Of a stretch of 64,000 nt of DNA, positions 9,965 to 18,577 are shown in pieces. This stretch comes from Enchytraeus crypticus (lineage: Eukaryota > Annelida > Clitellata > Enchytraeida > Enchytraeidae), in NCBI GenBank assembly GCA_905160935.1, contig CAJHZI010000477.1, positions 327,501-391,500 of the forward strand. Direction: 5' to 3'. The position numbers and the translations under genes were made by a program. The notes beneath the pieces were generated by a model that was given only the letters and a program-made list of their open reading frames with translations, had not been told where the DNA came from and made no database searches. Each line of letters opens with the position of its first letter. Within the stretch, counting starts at the first letter, position 1.

Positions 9965-12189
9965 TGCATCATCAATATATCATATATCAATATATCAGTG
10001 TACTGCCTACTGACAGGTCCATGGCGTATAGCGTCTTCACTCTTCTCTGCCTTCCATTTTCTTCTTCTTCATGTCCACGTCTGAGTGGATCTCCACAATC
10101 CCCGAAGGAAATACCAACGGGGATTGTGGAGATGACGCTGGGGAATTCCGAGAGCAACCGAACAAGCGCCACAGCTATATCTCAGCCTCTCGTCTGAGAG
10201 CTGAGTGCGCTTCGTCATCTTCGTCAGCAGCCGCTTTCACCCACTCCAGATGCAGGGTTCAGTAAGCCTCGTGCTAATCAGTTGAATATGACACAGTGTG
10301 ACCCTTGGAAGCAGGAGACTGGGATCATTAAACATCAGGTAAGACGGCATAATGTGTCACTGCCCCTAATTCTGTGTTTACCAGAGCTATCAGAGCAACA
10401 ACAACAACAAGAGCAGCTGCAGCCTGTGGGGTTTCTACAGTGTAGTACATGTATATATAGAGCATAGCATAAGAGTAATTAGAGTGCTACTTACACAAAA
10501 TCTTACAGAGAATTGAAGAAGATCAGAGCAAAGAATATACCGGGAATGAGAGTGCAAAGATTCGTATTTTAAGATTATTTTTGATGCTATCAGATGACAC
10601 AGAACTCCGTACTTACTTAATAGTGAATTTCGGCGCCGGTGGTCTACGTATATAGACAGCCATTTCAGAGTATGCCCTAAGTACGTACATGACTACATCG
10701 ACTCTGATAGTGTAATTGATCATAGGTCGAAAGTAACTGGTGTTAATGCTAATTGTTTCATCACTGAATCCCATCATAACGCCCGGACCATCTCCATAAC
10801 AACCCGAATATGAATCTGGACTGAAGATCCTGTATTGAATTTCCGGTAGGACGTTGGGCCATATTTCCACTTCTCTTTTGCATGCCCAGCTGATGAACTT
10901 GGCTGAGGCATTCCAGCGATTCTTTATCGCAGGATCGAATGAAAAATGGAATGAATTTAGAGTGTGGAGTTGATTGTAGTCAAGTTCCATATAGCTGATT
11001 GATTTATATGTGGGTATAGTACTGCTGTAAACCTCTGTTGTTCTTTCAACCGTTGTAGTACTTGTTGCAGATGTTGTTGTTGAAGTTGTTGTTGTTGTTG
11101 TCGTCGTAGTTGTTGTTGAAGTTGTTGTTGTTGTTGTCGTCGTAGTTGTTGTTGAAGTTGTTGTTGTTGTTGTCGTCGTAGTTGTTGTTGAAGTTGTTGT
11201 TGTTGTTGTCGTCGTAGTTGTTGTTGAAGTTGCTGTTGTTGTTGTCGTCGTAGTTGTTGTTGACGTTGTTGTTTTTGTCGATATCGTCGTTGCTGTTGTT
11301 GCGGTTGCTATTGATGAAGCTGTTGTTTTTGTCGTTGCTGTCGTTAGTGTTGTTGTTGCTGTTGATGTCCCAGTAGCAACTGGAGTTGTATCTGTAGTAG
11401 CTGCTGCGGTTGTTTTTGCTTCTGTTGTTGTTGTTTCTGCTGTTGTTGTTGTTGCTGCTGCTGCTGTTGTTGCTTCTGTTGTTGTTTCTGTTGTGGTTGT
11501 AGTTGTAGTTGATGTTGTTGTGCCTGCAGCTGTTGTTGCATCTACAGCTGCTGCTGTTGTTGTTGTTGTTGTAGTTGTAGTTGATGTTGTTTTGCTTGCA
11601 GCTGTTGTTGTATCTACAGCTGCTGCTGTTGTTATTGTGTCAGTTGTGGTTGTAGTTGTAGTTGATGTTGTTGTGCCTGCAGCTGTTGTTGCATCTACAG
11701 CTGCTGCTGTTGTTGTTTCTGTTGTAGTTGATGTTGTTGTGCCTGCAGCTGTTGTTGTATCTACAGCTGCTGCTGTTGTTGTTTCTGTTGTAGTTGATGT
11801 TGTTGTGCCTGCAGCTGTTGTTGTATCTACAGCTGCTGCTGTTGTTGTTTCTGTTGTAGTTGATGTTGTTGTGCCTGCAGCTGTTGTTGTATCTACAGCT
11901 GCTGCTGTTGTTGTTGCTTCAGTTGTGGTTGTAGTTGTAGTTGATGTTGTTGTGCCTGCAGCTGTTGTTGTATCTACAGCTGCTGCTGTTGTTATTGTTT
12001 CAGTTGTGGTTGTAGTTGTAGTTGATGTTGTTGTGCCTGCAGCTGTTGTTGCATCTACAGCTGCTGCTGTTGTTGTTGCTTCAGTTGTGGTTGTAGTTGT
12101 AGTTGATGTTGTTGTGCCTGCAGCTGTTGTTGTATCTACAGCTGCTGCTGTTGTTGTTGTTGTAGTTGACGTTGTCTCAGTCGTCATAC
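2152..12189 (-). CDS. REJ-domain polycystin-1/PKDREJ-like gene, partial (five exons visible)
   Basis: Exons in transcript order (complement): 12189-10617, 9570-9221, 8199-7940, 3762-3589, 2280-2152. Phases agree at every junction I can test: 10617 ends in phase 2 and 9570 supplies one base; 9221 ends in phase 1 and 8199 supplies two; the rest are phase 0. The product has a long Thr-rich mucin-like stretch followed by a REJ (receptor for egg jelly) module, the extracellular domain of polycystin-1, PKD1L and sea-urchin suREJ proteins. Family knowledge predicts a downstream GPS/GAIN cleavage site, PLAT domain and membrane helices; none is in the window, so the gene should continue past the left edge. 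Any signal peptide and N-terminal exons would lie between 12.2 and 19.5 kb and were not recognised. A role as a large cell-surface or sperm receptor is inference. Repeats inserted in the introns do not interrupt the exons. Confidence 0.75.
2431..2558 (-). mobile_element. SINE-1 (tRNA-derived) copy
   Basis: Reverse-oriented SINE-1. The 3' core (reverse of GAGGAAACTGACGTTAAC), a degenerate B box and a CCACTAGCTGCAGCCA head are visible. Diverged from the other copies. Confidence 0.85.
2610..2730 (-). mobile_element. SINE-1 (tRNA-derived) copy
   Basis: A second reverse-oriented SINE-1, 50 bp from the previous one. It starts GCTGGTAAAGCTAATG and loses the head after GACATCGC. Confidence 0.85.
2840..3090 (+). 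repeat. (GAT)n-tailed dispersed element
   Basis: A full-looking copy runs from TACCCGTGATGTGTCC through ACCAACCGTAGACCGCACG, AAGACGACAAAGCAC and GGCATTCAGTTGGTGAGC to GGATTCAAGGGAAGACGAGG, and then passes directly into a (GATGAT)n tract. Related copies at 8462-8600, 8779-9025 and 14600-14835 share these blocks and the GAT tail. No protein was recognised; it is probably a non-autonomous retroposon (inference). Confidence 0.65.
3091..3588. repeat. (GAT/GCT)n microsatellite carrying a duplicated exon end
   Basis: This long impure GAT/GCT tract is split at about 3349-3404 by a near copy of the 3' end and splice donor of the REJ exon that starts at 3589. The shared core is TACTCACGGCTGTGTTGA on the plus strand, the reverse complement of the exon end plus GTGAGTA. 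The GAT tail of the element at 2840-3090 is the likely seed. Read on the minus strand, the tract stays open as poly-Ser/Ala; I treat that as a by-product of the 3-bp period. Confidence 0.85.
3589..3762 (-). CDS. REJ gene exon: post-REJ linker
   Basis: 58 codons, phase 0 to phase 0. The acceptor is TTCACAAACAG before VVAPTTSPEVLVDKANLLT; the donor is GCC followed by the consensus GTGAGT. It includes SPGWMDIISDILSIVSVFNL and PSFQSVNTA. It joins in phase with the exon at 2152-2280. The donor end is duplicated 185 bp downstream within a GAT microsatellite (see 3091-3588), and the reading frame stays open through donor, microsatellite and copy, so a retained intron would add a poly-Ser tail. Assignment to the REJ gene rests on strand, phase and position between two better-recognised parts. 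Confidence 0.65.
3830..4140. repeat. AT-rich degenerate tandem array
   Basis: Repeats of TTATTATAATTATTATAATCA with interspersed ATTGTTATGAAA, period about 35-60 bp, non-coding. Confidence 0.7.
4178..4950 (+). mobile_element. LINE-B fragment: reverse transcriptase C-terminus and 3' end
   Basis: The plus strand starts at the catalytic box (VRFADDQGMVAGSETGLQKI), then RLNDTEFRYGLKINIKR, a frameshift, KAAFGNRKELLTK, ETWTLRKEDIRKPEALEMW and IWRRMERISW. It ends with a tail encoding KAEDRE-type sequence and a GACCTGTAAGTAGGCAC-like terminus followed by a GA tract. Several frame breaks make it inactive. Only the 3' tail of the same family recurs at 9996-10085, 14860-15045, 32645-32812, 34775-34945, 61520-61690 and 63610-63705, as expected from 5' truncation during target-primed reverse transcription. 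Confidence 0.85.
4960..5690. other. No gene seen
   Basis: AT-rich intronic sequence. No exon with splice sites and no recognised repeat apart from a short (TCTC)n run just before the SINE at 5699. Confidence 0.6.
5699..5800 (+). mobile_element. SINE-1 copy with exact pol III A and B boxes
   Basis: The head GCTGGAGCCAATGGC contains TGGCGAAGTCGG at 5711-5722, an exact match to the tRNA A-box consensus TRGCNNAGYNGG. GGTTCAAATCC at 5755-5765 is an exact B box. The 3' core is truncated or diverged. This copy defines the family as tRNA-derived. Confidence 0.9.
5812..5937. repeat. Tandem array (left part), interrupted by a LINE
   Basis: Degenerate units of the form AATGTAATGCACAAATAGTCA followed by CACCTGTAATAAATG. 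The same array resumes at about 7196, so the CR1-like LINE at 5938-7195 was inserted into it. Confidence 0.7.
5938..7195. mobile_element. CR1-like LINE, 5'-inverted (twin-primed) insertion
   Basis: The left part, 5938-6925, carries the reverse transcriptase on the minus strand: AFDTVRHSQMND (motif A), IVQGSALGLTAFVI (motif B), LFKYADDTYLIVPA (catalytic box), then the thumb and C-terminus ending ...MILDDAS and a stop at 5974. The right part, 6924-7195, reads on the plus strand as the element's 3' UTR and ends ...AAATAAACGAATAT. A 45-bp segment is present in both, inverted (5938-5982 and 6924-6972, one mismatch noted). This is the layout expected of twin priming: the 5' half inverted, the 3' half direct, and the internal priming site duplicated. 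The 307-codon stretch is open but lacks the endonuclease and N-terminal RT. The CR1/Jockey-group assignment is from motif memory. Confidence 0.85.
7196..7930. repeat. Tandem array (right part) derived partly from an exon end
   Basis: Units of about 60-70 bp of the form GTAATGTAATATAGAAATAG then TCACACCTGTAATCAATG. The block 7677-7722 matches 7911-7958 closely and includes the last bases of the REJ exon plus its donor (CACATCGACGAT on the plus strand). A partial reverse SINE-1 interrupts the array at 7535-7605. Confidence 0.75.
7535..7605 (-). mobile_element. SINE-1 3' fragment
   Basis: The reverse 3' core only (GGTAAAGCTAATGTTAACG to GAGCCCAGGATT), inside the tandem array. Confidence 0.8.
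7940..8199 (-). CDS. REJ gene exon: C-terminal half of REJ core
   Basis: 260 bp: two bases complete a Gly codon from the previous exon, then 86 codons. The acceptor is ATATTCCAG before GTAGAGCG; the donor is GTGCAG followed by GTGAATAT. The peptide runs GRAVEDRFSVFCTGWQAW, then GQLVYEMRVGYRNASS, KTGVSFPCGNQSDGYFSSVY and SDSLQDVTVYIVDVQ. The CAVNPKIG-R...FSVFCTGW junction matches the REJ pattern 'C-x-V-x-P-x-x-G ... F-x-x-x-C-x-x-W ... PL-x-Y-x-x'. Cys in FCTGW and PCGN are conserved-type disulfide positions, and NAS is an N-glycosylation sequon. The last ~19 bp and the donor are duplicated at 7681-7722 in the adjacent tandem array. Confidence 0.8.
8286..8412 (-). mobile_element. SINE-1 copy
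   Basis: A nearly full reverse SINE-1, from AGCTAAGGTTAACATC to CCACTGGCTCCAGCC. Confidence 0.88.
8462..8600 (+). repeat. (GAT)n-tailed element, internally deleted copy
   Basis: TACCCGTGTTGTGTCCGGGC, ACCAACCGTAGACTTCACG and AGCAAGGGAAGAAGATGATT mark a shortened copy of the family. Confidence 0.65.
8779..9025 (+). repeat. (GAT)n-tailed element copy
   Basis: Starts TTAGCCGTATTTTGTCCG and includes GGCATTCGGTTGGTGAGCGC. Ends in GATGACGATGGTGATGATGA. Confidence 0.7.
9098..9209 (+). mobile_element. SINE-1 copy abutting a splice donor
   Basis: 5'-truncated. The B box GGTTCAAGTCC and the full 3' core are present. Its 3' end, ...TTACCAGCTTT, lies about 12 bp from the donor of the REJ exon that ends at 9221. 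Confidence 0.88.
9221..9570 (-). CDS. REJ gene exon: N-terminal half of REJ core
   Basis: 350 bp. One base completes Asn from the previous exon (AA plus C), then 116 codons, then one base. The acceptor is TTCTGCCTGCACAG; the donor is ATAG followed by GTAGGAT. The peptide begins CRRNCLERVSTASSLAVDAA, then CTENCQTVLGDFTALWNLF, SLSTDGLSIFFAPRSLKIAN and SYVLQLVSSTPL, and ends NQAPYGGTCAVNPKIG. The 'C-x-x-N-C ... C-x-x-C ... L-x-x-x-x-Y-x-x-x-L-x-V ... N-x-P-x-G-G-x-C-x-V-x-P' order is the REJ signature of polycystin-1 family proteins. All expected cysteines are present. Phase agreement with both neighbours supports the model. Confidence 0.85.
9775..9960. repeat. (AT)n microsatellite cluster
   Basis: Several uninterrupted TA runs separated by short ACTGTATA-type interruptions. 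Confidence 0.95.
9996..10085 (-). mobile_element. LINE-B 3'-end fragment
   Basis: Reverse copy of the LINE-B tail: GGTCCATGG, TCTGCCTTCCATTTTC and TTCATGTCCACG are the reverse of the GTGGACATGAAGAGGAAA...CATGGACCTG terminus seen at 61600-61680. Confidence 0.75.
10083..10450. other. GC-richer island with a perfect inverted repeat
   Basis: Contains an exact 16-bp inverted repeat (10089-10104 with 10118-10133, 13-nt loop) and a short ACAACAACAA run. Small ORFs exist on both strands (for example 10071-10265 plus) but match nothing I recognise and lack convincing splice sites. Unidentified intronic insertion. Confidence 0.5.
10617..12189 (-). CDS. REJ gene exon: Thr-rich mucin-like stalk plus start of REJ region
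   Basis: Large exon of roughly 524 codons. The donor ATTAA followed by GTAAGTAC at 10617 is excellent. The acceptor is less sure: CTACAACAG at about 12190 is the best site, since the frame is closed by a stop just upstream of 12235. The first two thirds are tandem repeats of a 22-26 residue unit such as TTTAAAVDTTTAAGTTTSTT, then nearly pure Thr runs with Ser every 12 residues, a dense O-glycosylation substrate typical of mucin-like stalks. The last ~150 codons are ordinary sequence: SISYMELDYNQLHTLNSFHF, KFISWACKREVEIW, YSGCYGDGPGVMMGF, SYFRPMINYTIRVDVVMYVL and AVYIRRPPAPKFTI, leading into the REJ cysteines. Repeat number is likely polymorphic. Confidence 0.75.
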
Positions 12190-12680
12190 CTGTTGTAGCA
12201 CATGTTGCACCGTGTTCAATTGTAGATATATGCATTCACATTAATTTTGATCTTTGCTTGAATCTACATTTATGTAGAATTTTATACATATATACAAAGA
12301 TACATACCAACATAAATATAAACATACATTCCTGCATAATTTCATAATTAATGATAAGTTAAGTGCTAAGCAGCATTTGGACTCTCCCGATTACAATGAT
12401 TATTTAAACATTAAAAGTAAATTTGCCATAGATAGCAATGACTCTTTGTCGAGCATTCGTTATAAATTCTGGCGCTATTTTAAAAATGCTCTGTTTTAAC
12501 ACTTGTGCAATTTGTGAAAAATTGAAATTGTTAAACTTCTTTTATGTGCACTTTTTTGTATGTATTCTGTTGTGTCACGTTTTGCAATGTAATTGTATTT
12601 GTGCGTGTTTTCTGCCAAGAATTGGTGAATAAAAGATTATGTATATATATACATAAACATTTACCTATACACATTCATAT
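12190..12680. other. No gene seen
   Basis: AT-rich sequence upstream (on the minus strand) of the mucin-like exon. No further exon of the gene was recognised. Confidence 0.5.
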
Positions 12681-12688
12681 ACGTGCAT

Positions 12689-12689
<1 letters not shown>

Positions 12690-12765
<76 letters not shown>

Positions 12766-12781
12766 ATACATGTATATATAT

Positions 12782-12855
<74 letters not shown>

Positions 12856-12856
12856 T
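12690..12856. repeat. (AT)n/(GA)n compound microsatellite
   Basis: Long TA runs followed by a GA run at 12831-12855. A second (GA)n tract lies at 13054-13090. Confidence 0.95.
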
Positions 12857-13049
12857 ATAATTATATAGCCTTCGTCAGAATAGGAAGCCCTTAAAGCATT
12901 TTTCACTATTTTGTGTCTGATGTTTGTTTGTCAGCAATATGTTAAGTACCATTTCATTTCTAATATTACGTAAATGCACTCGTATTTACTTTACGTTGTT
13001 TTTATATATTAGGCAGTATATTGAAAGATTCGAGATTGAGTGAGAAACA

Positions 13050-13095
<46 letters not shown>

Positions 13096-13519
13096 AAGAC
13101 ATATGGTGGTGAGTGATAAATTAGGAGCCTAATTTTATTTTTCGAAGCAAATACAGAATTACATGAAACAGACTATCGCATAAATGTTCATAAAATTATT
13201 GTTCATTAATTAATATTTCACGCATGAAAATGACAAAACACAATTATTCACAGTTTTCTCAAATAGAAACAACCACTCGTAATAAAATACATTCGCTCTG
13301 TAATATTAATGAAATAAATAAGATCATATTATTATAATTTTATTCGTACCTAGTACTCAGCCAATGTCAGATATTACATGTAGCTACATATTATACATGT
13401 GCTTACATGTATGCACTCTCGTAGCAGCGTATCGACAATATATACGTTGCGATCCCTAATCAATTCCTAACCTAAATAGAAAGAATATCTCTATCACAAC
13501 CTAGATGCATCCTTTAAGG

Positions 13520-13650
13520 CTAAGGCTAATGTTAACGTCAGTTTCCTCACTCGAAAGCGATGTCAGTGACGGGCGAGCCCAGGATTTGAACCCCGCACAT
13601 ACTGATCCGCGGTCGAATATCTTACCGACATCGCCACTGGCTCCAGCCAG
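13520..13650 (-). mobile_element. SINE-1 copy, near full length
   Basis: Reverse copy with the core, B box (GGATTTGAACCCC reverse) and CCACTGGCTCCAGCCAG head intact. One of the best-preserved copies in the window. Confidence 0.9.
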
Positions 13651-13689
13651 CGAGAGTAGAAAAGCGAATGCATTCCTTTAGAGTAGAAA

Positions 13690-13800
13690 TGAATTGTTGC
13701 TGGCGTGATTACCCATTACCTTCCTCAGTCCTTTATTAACCGTCTCACACGACACATGCTGTTTACGGTTGACAAATTCATCACAGGCTCGAACACAAAA
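13690..13800 (+). repeat. Repeat family E, partial copy
   Basis: ATTACCTTCCTCAGTC and GTCTCACACGACAC recur at 24370-24400 and 35750-35800. The 95-codon minus-strand ORF over this area is therefore unlikely to be a gene. Confidence 0.5.
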
Positions 13801-14010
13801 AACGGATAGTTTGTAGTACGTGCTATAAAATATTAAAATATTATAACCTTGAGTGGCAGGACCAAGCAAAGTCCAGCAGACTGGTAGTAAGATCATTCCG
13901 TAGACATTCATGATGATACGTTTCTTACCACCCATTTCATGTCTCCAGTTGAACAAGTGATCCAATATTTCTCATTACAATTCCGATAACTGTAGACTCA
14001 AATCTTTATT

Positions 14011-14215
14011 AATAATAATAATAAAGGTTTAACGTCCGTTTCCTCATCCAGGGATGATGTCAGGGACGTCCCCAACAGCACACATCACTACAGATCAATT
14101 CACCCAGACCAATCTGCAAAAGAAATGTGCTGAGGAGAAGTAAGGTCCTAAACGAAAGCCAGTCCGGTGATCAAAAATGGTCAGGGTAGATTGATTATGT
14201 CTACGGTGGGAAAAG
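14011..14215 (-). mobile_element. SINE-like family C2 (non-tRNA head, shared 3' core)
   Basis: Reverse copy. It has an (AAT)n tail, the core reverse of GATGAGGAAACGGACGTTAA, then a head with CAGACCAATCTGCAAAAGAA, AAATGGTCAGGGTAGATTG and TCTACGGTGGGAAAA. The same head and core occur at 17409-17613 and 21530-21742. Confidence 0.8.
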
Positions 14216-14599
14216 GTAAGTCTTAAGCTTGCTAGAGAATGTTGAGAGAGAAGAACAAGAGCGAAGATTAAATAGTTCCAGATTGTGGGTGCTGCGTACG
14301 AAAAAGAACGTCTGCCCAATGATGTGAGAATATTTTACACCCTCTCGTGCACTGGCTTCAGATTTTAGTTCATATTGAGGTTGCCTGCATAAAACTCCAT
14401 CTGATGAAAGTTATGTATTTCTGAAAATTATAAATTGTGAATATTTTAATTAAACATATCATAGCGGCACACTGGGTCAGAAAGCACAGATGCTTGTTTA
14501 AGGCCCATTTCCTCCTTCCTCTACATGGTTATTAGTAATCGAGGTCGATACAGCTTAACTTCGATAATTGACGCGCAACTAAACCAAGTGCGCTAATCC

Positions 14600-14835
14600 C
14601 GCGGTCAACTCAGTTGTCATTTAATGAAAGTCAGAAAAGGCATTCGGTTTCTGAGCGCCTAGACTCTGGAAATTGCTAAAAATAATTTCTAAAACAAATT
14701 TTAAGGATGTGAAAAATAGGGAATTGACTGATGAAATGGTTAGGGAATGGAGAAAGTCTATTCGTATCACGGCCCTAGTTAAACTGAGATTCCATTAGGC
14801 GAAGATAATGATGACGATGAATTTATAAGAATTGG
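14600..14835 (+). repeat. (GAT)n-tailed element, 5'-deleted copy
   Basis: GGCATTCGGTTTCTGAGCGCC, AGGGAATGGAGAAAGTC and a short GATAATGATGACGATG tail. The longest 3' part of this family in the window. Confidence 0.7.
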
Positions 14836-14859
14836 ATACATTCTAAGATGAGATAATTT

Positions 14860-15045
14860 ACAAAACGAGGTCATATAGTAGGTAGAAGGAAAGAGAAACA
14901 GAGGCAAGCCGAGATTATGAATGATAGCTGATTTAAAGATCTACTCGTATGTGGACATGAAGAGGAAAACGGAAGACAGAGAAGAGTATAGGCGTTATAT
15001 AACATGGAAAAGCCAGTTGGCCGTGCACCGAGAGAAAAATTAGCT
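14860..15045 (+). mobile_element. LINE-B 3'-end fragment
   Basis: Includes GAAACAGAGGCAAGCCGAG, GTGGACATGAAGAGGAAAAC and GGCCGTGCACCGAGAGA, the typical LINE-B terminus. It sits directly after the (GAT)n element. Confidence 0.8.
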
Positions 15046-15293
15046 AATTTTTTTGCATTAATTATAATTAATGATCAACCTTGCTGTCACTTGAGTAATT
15101 TGTGCCGAGTTAGAGCTACAGTGTCCCTCGCAAACACTATTAATTAAAAATATTACTAAAATATTATAAAATATTAATAAAAAGCAGTGGTTATTGTATA
15201 ACCCACAAAGAACTTTGGAGCAAGAAGATCAGGAGGATTTTTTAAATAGAAAGTTATTATTTTATAGAATGATTTATTGATATAATCTATCCA

Positions 15294-15400
15294 ACTGGCT
15301 TCGAATGGAAGCCCCAATGGCTAATTGTAATAGCGTTAGGCTTTAGATCGTGGCATCCGGGGTTCGGATTTCGATCGAGTCACGTTATCTTTTTAAGTTT
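15294..15400 (+). mobile_element. tRNA-like SINE, third type
   Basis: AATGGCTAATTGTAATAGC is A-box-like and GGGGTTCGGATTTCGATC is B-box-like, followed by a pyrimidine-rich tail. Only one clear copy, so the family is uncertain. Confidence 0.45.
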
Positions 15401-15466
15401 TTAAGAAGTTTTGTAAGTTTGATAGGGTTAGGGTGAGACGTAGGGTCTACAATTTTTCTACAATTT

Positions 15467-15704
15467 AGAATGTCTAAATAGCGTAGGGGTAACGTCATGA
15501 AGTTTTAAATGACAAATCCTAAGGTGATTTGAATCCTCGTGGTTTCGAATCCCGGTCGCGCTGATCTGAGAGTAAAATATCGTACGTTCACTGGACTGGT
15601 TATACGGAAAATGGTCTAAATTGCCTAAAGGATTAAACATGTGGTTTTAAAAGTGATAGATATCAACATAGTTGATTGTTCACTATAATGCGTGTTTACT
15701 TTTA
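15467..15704 (+). mobile_element. SINE-2 (tRNA-derived) copy
   Basis: AATAGCGTAGGGGTAACG (A box region), TGGTTTCGAATCCC (B box region), then the body TCACTGGACTGGTTATACGG and the 3' end TTGATTGTTCACTATAATGC. The same family is at 17690, 25684, 27266, 51685 and 58496. Confidence 0.88.
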
Positions 15705-15719
15705 CTTTTAATTTTTGTC

Positions 15720-16400
15720 ACATTTTAAACATCTTATACGTTGTAGCAACAACAAGCTGCTGTTTGCAGCTGCTGACCTCCGCTACTGGTAGCTGACAGT
15801 GCTTTTGGTTAGATAATAATCAGCGCGATAATACAAAATAATGCAATGTAATACAATACATTTAAGGTGTCATGCAGACTTTTCTTATGGAATCTTGGCA
15901 AATATTGAATTACTATGTAAAATCTGATATATACATGTAATCGTATATAATCGTATGTAATCGTTAGATAATCGTATCATATATTATTTTGGGTAATCTA
16001 TTTACAATCCTAGTGACATATACGTAACATATTACTGTTGTCATGTTTTAGACAAAATTTTAGTGTTTCTTCGATCTCCTTCTTACTTTGTTTACTGCGG
16101 TGGTCAGCTTGATAGGGTACTTCAGTACCCTCTCTGATGGCCGTGGTGAGCAAATTTTAGTTTCTGTTTGATGCTACATATGTTGATTCTCACTTTTGTC
16201 TGCTGATTTATCTGTTTTGACAATTATTTGTCGATGTTTGATGAATTTCTAAATAAACATATGCACTACTACTACTACTACTACAATCAAAACAGCGCAG
16301 GGACGTCTTCGTCATATGAGCGGTGATGTTCCGAAATTCTCCGGGGGTACATGAAATCACACTGGGGGGGGGAGTAGCGTACTATAGTAAGTACTATGAC
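15720..16400. other. No gene seen
   Basis: AT-rich. Contains only a short (CTA)n run near 16266 and an ATAAACATATG-type sequence that may be an old retroposon end. Confidence 0.5.
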
Positions 16401-16454
16401 GCAAACCGCAACTTAGTGGGAATAGTTATTGTAAAGTCTACAAAGATGCATACA

Positions 16455-16639
16455 CACTACACATATACATACATGTATATATACATGTACATATAATATA
16501 CATATAAAATATATACACATATACATGATATATATATATAAACATATAGGCTCGATATATATATATATATACATGTATATATATATATATATAATATGTA
16601 TATAGGGCCTATATATTTTCATACCTATTTGATATATAA

Positions 16640-16682
<43 letters not shown>

Positions 16683-16718
16683 TATATATACATACATATA
16701 GGCCCTAAAATATGTATG

Positions 16719-16790
<72 letters not shown>
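16455..16790. repeat. (AT)n/(TGTA)n microsatellite cluster
   Basis: Long TA runs mixed with ATACATGTATAT-type segments. The ORFs here are pure Tyr/Ile repeats and not genes. Confidence 0.95.
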
Positions 16791-16791
<1 letters not shown>

Positions 16792-17244
16792 CCCCCTATA
16801 CAATATAATTAGGCCTACTCATGTAATTCCCGATGCATCAAGTCATACTACTGCAGAGAAGGTACTGACCGCCAAGTTAACGTTCTCAGTTCTCCACTGA
16901 GCTTAACCTCTGCTCTCATTGGACACAGCTGGATTTTATTATTAATTACATTTCTAACTCTTGTTTACGCGTTGCCGTGAGGCTCTTAATTGACATTTCA
17001 TGACATAATGGTCTGAAGGAAAGTGTCCTGCCAGCAGCAGGTTCTATTGATTTAAAGTTTTTATTATCTTTTTATCATCCTTACCCGACTTGCATATTAA
17101 CTATAGATGGATAAAATGTATCCATGACTTGTGCCATTCTTTATTTGTTGTTTAATATCTTCGCAGGTGTGTATGCAATATATGCACTCAAATAAGTTTA
17201 AATAAAAATATTTAATTGACTTTATAATTCGCACTCTCAAGTGT

Positions 17245-17377
17245 CTGGAGCCAGTGGCGATATCCGTAAGATATTCGACCGCGGCTCAGTTTGCGCGGGG
17301 GTTAAATCCTGGGCTCTCACGTCACTGACATTGCTTTCGAGTGAGGAAACTGACGTTAACTTTAGCTTTATCAGCTT
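17245..17377 (+). mobile_element. SINE-1 copy
   Basis: CTGGAGCCAGTGGCGATATCC head, GGGGTTAAATCCTGGG B-box region, and the core GAGTGAGGAAACTGACGTTA. Confidence 0.9.
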
Positions 17378-17408
17378 TTTTAAGTGGCTAAAAGACTGAT
17401 GACATTTT

Positions 17409-17613
17409 TCCCACCGTAGACATAATCAATCTACCCTGACCATTTTTGATCACCAGACCGGCTTTCGTGAAGGGCCTTACTTCTCCTCAGCACATTTCTT
17501 TTTCAAATTGGTCTGGGTGAATTGATCTGAAGAAATGTGTGCTGTGGGAACGTCCTTGACATCATTCTTGGATGAGGAAACGGACGTTAAGCCTTTATTA
17601 TTATTATTATTAA
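17409..17613 (+). mobile_element. SINE-like family C2, best copy
   Basis: CCCACCGTAGACATAATCAA head, TTTTTGATCACCAGACCGGC, TTGGTCTGGGTGAATTGATC, core GATGAGGAAACGGACGTTAA and (TTA)n tail. It follows SINE-1 by about 30 bp. Confidence 0.85.
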
Positions 17614-17689
17614 TCGTTTTTATCAAATCTCGGGCTCTTTACCTCCGGGGTAAAAAAAACTAATCATAATAATACTACTACTAATAATA

Positions 17690-17918
17690 AACACGCATTA
17701 TAATGAAATTATCAACTATGTTTATTTCTGTCACCTTTAATATCACATTTTTAATCCGTTAGGCAATTTAGTCCATCTTCCGTATAACCAGTCCAGTGAA
17801 TGTCCGATATTTTACTCTCAGATAAGAGCGGCTGGGATTCGAACCCACGAGAGTTCAATTCACCTCAGGATCTGTCGTTTAAAGCTTCATGACGTTACCA
17901 TTACGCTATTAAGACAGT
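17690..17918 (-). mobile_element. SINE-2 copy
   Basis: Reverse copy from AACACGCATTATAATGAAAT through GGATTCGAACCCACGAG to CGTTACCATTACGCTATTAA. Confidence 0.88.
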
Positions 17919-17999
17919 CACAGCTAGCCTCAAGGTACACCTGGAAACGGGATCCATTTAAGGAATATTTGCCTTACAGACATTTGCTTTAGACTTCAT

Positions 18000-18500
18000 A
18001 CACTTACAAAATGACCCACCAAACAACATTTATTAATGAACTATCGAAGAAGAAAAAGTTTACGGCTGCATTAGTTATTAAAAATGAAGCGACCCAGTGA
18101 AAGGTAGATGGAAAGCTGGAAATGACAGCACAATAATATCAGGCATTGACTGACAATCCAATAGCGTAAACCCAAAGCTAATGACAGCAGCAGGTGCTAT
18201 AAATATTTAATATAACGAAATAAACAGGACGTTGCATTCAACTAATTTTATAATAATTATGAAATGACGGACTAGTCATTTACGATCATCCAGCCATATA
18301 TCGAAGTAATAATAGTAGCCTAACAAAAACCTCTCAATTTCTTCAGCAGTGCCTGGACTTCGAGACTGTTTTACAGGTTCCTGACAGGTTAATATCAATC
18401 CACTTAATGGTAAACCATATCCATGCTGCAGCTAGTGCCGATTGGCTGCAGGATTCGTTAATTCTAGACGCGCAATATTAATATAGAAATTATATTAATA
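18000..18500. other. No gene seen
   Basis: Intergenic AT-rich sequence. A 3' core remnant of the C2 type is at 18690-18735, with a long (AT)n run at 18509-18573. Confidence 0.5.
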
Positions 18501-18501
18501 A

Positions 18502-18577
<76 letters not shown>

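Noticed and set aside
11493-12347. 284-codon plus-strand ORF of Val/Ala repeats
   Set aside because: It is the antisense shadow of the Thr-rich exon on the minus strand.
13678-13965. 95-codon minus-strand ORF (RKQHVSCETVNKGLRKVMGN)
   Set aside because: Its second half lies on repeat family E, which recurs at 24.4 and 35.7 kb, and it has no matching splice phase with the REJ gene.
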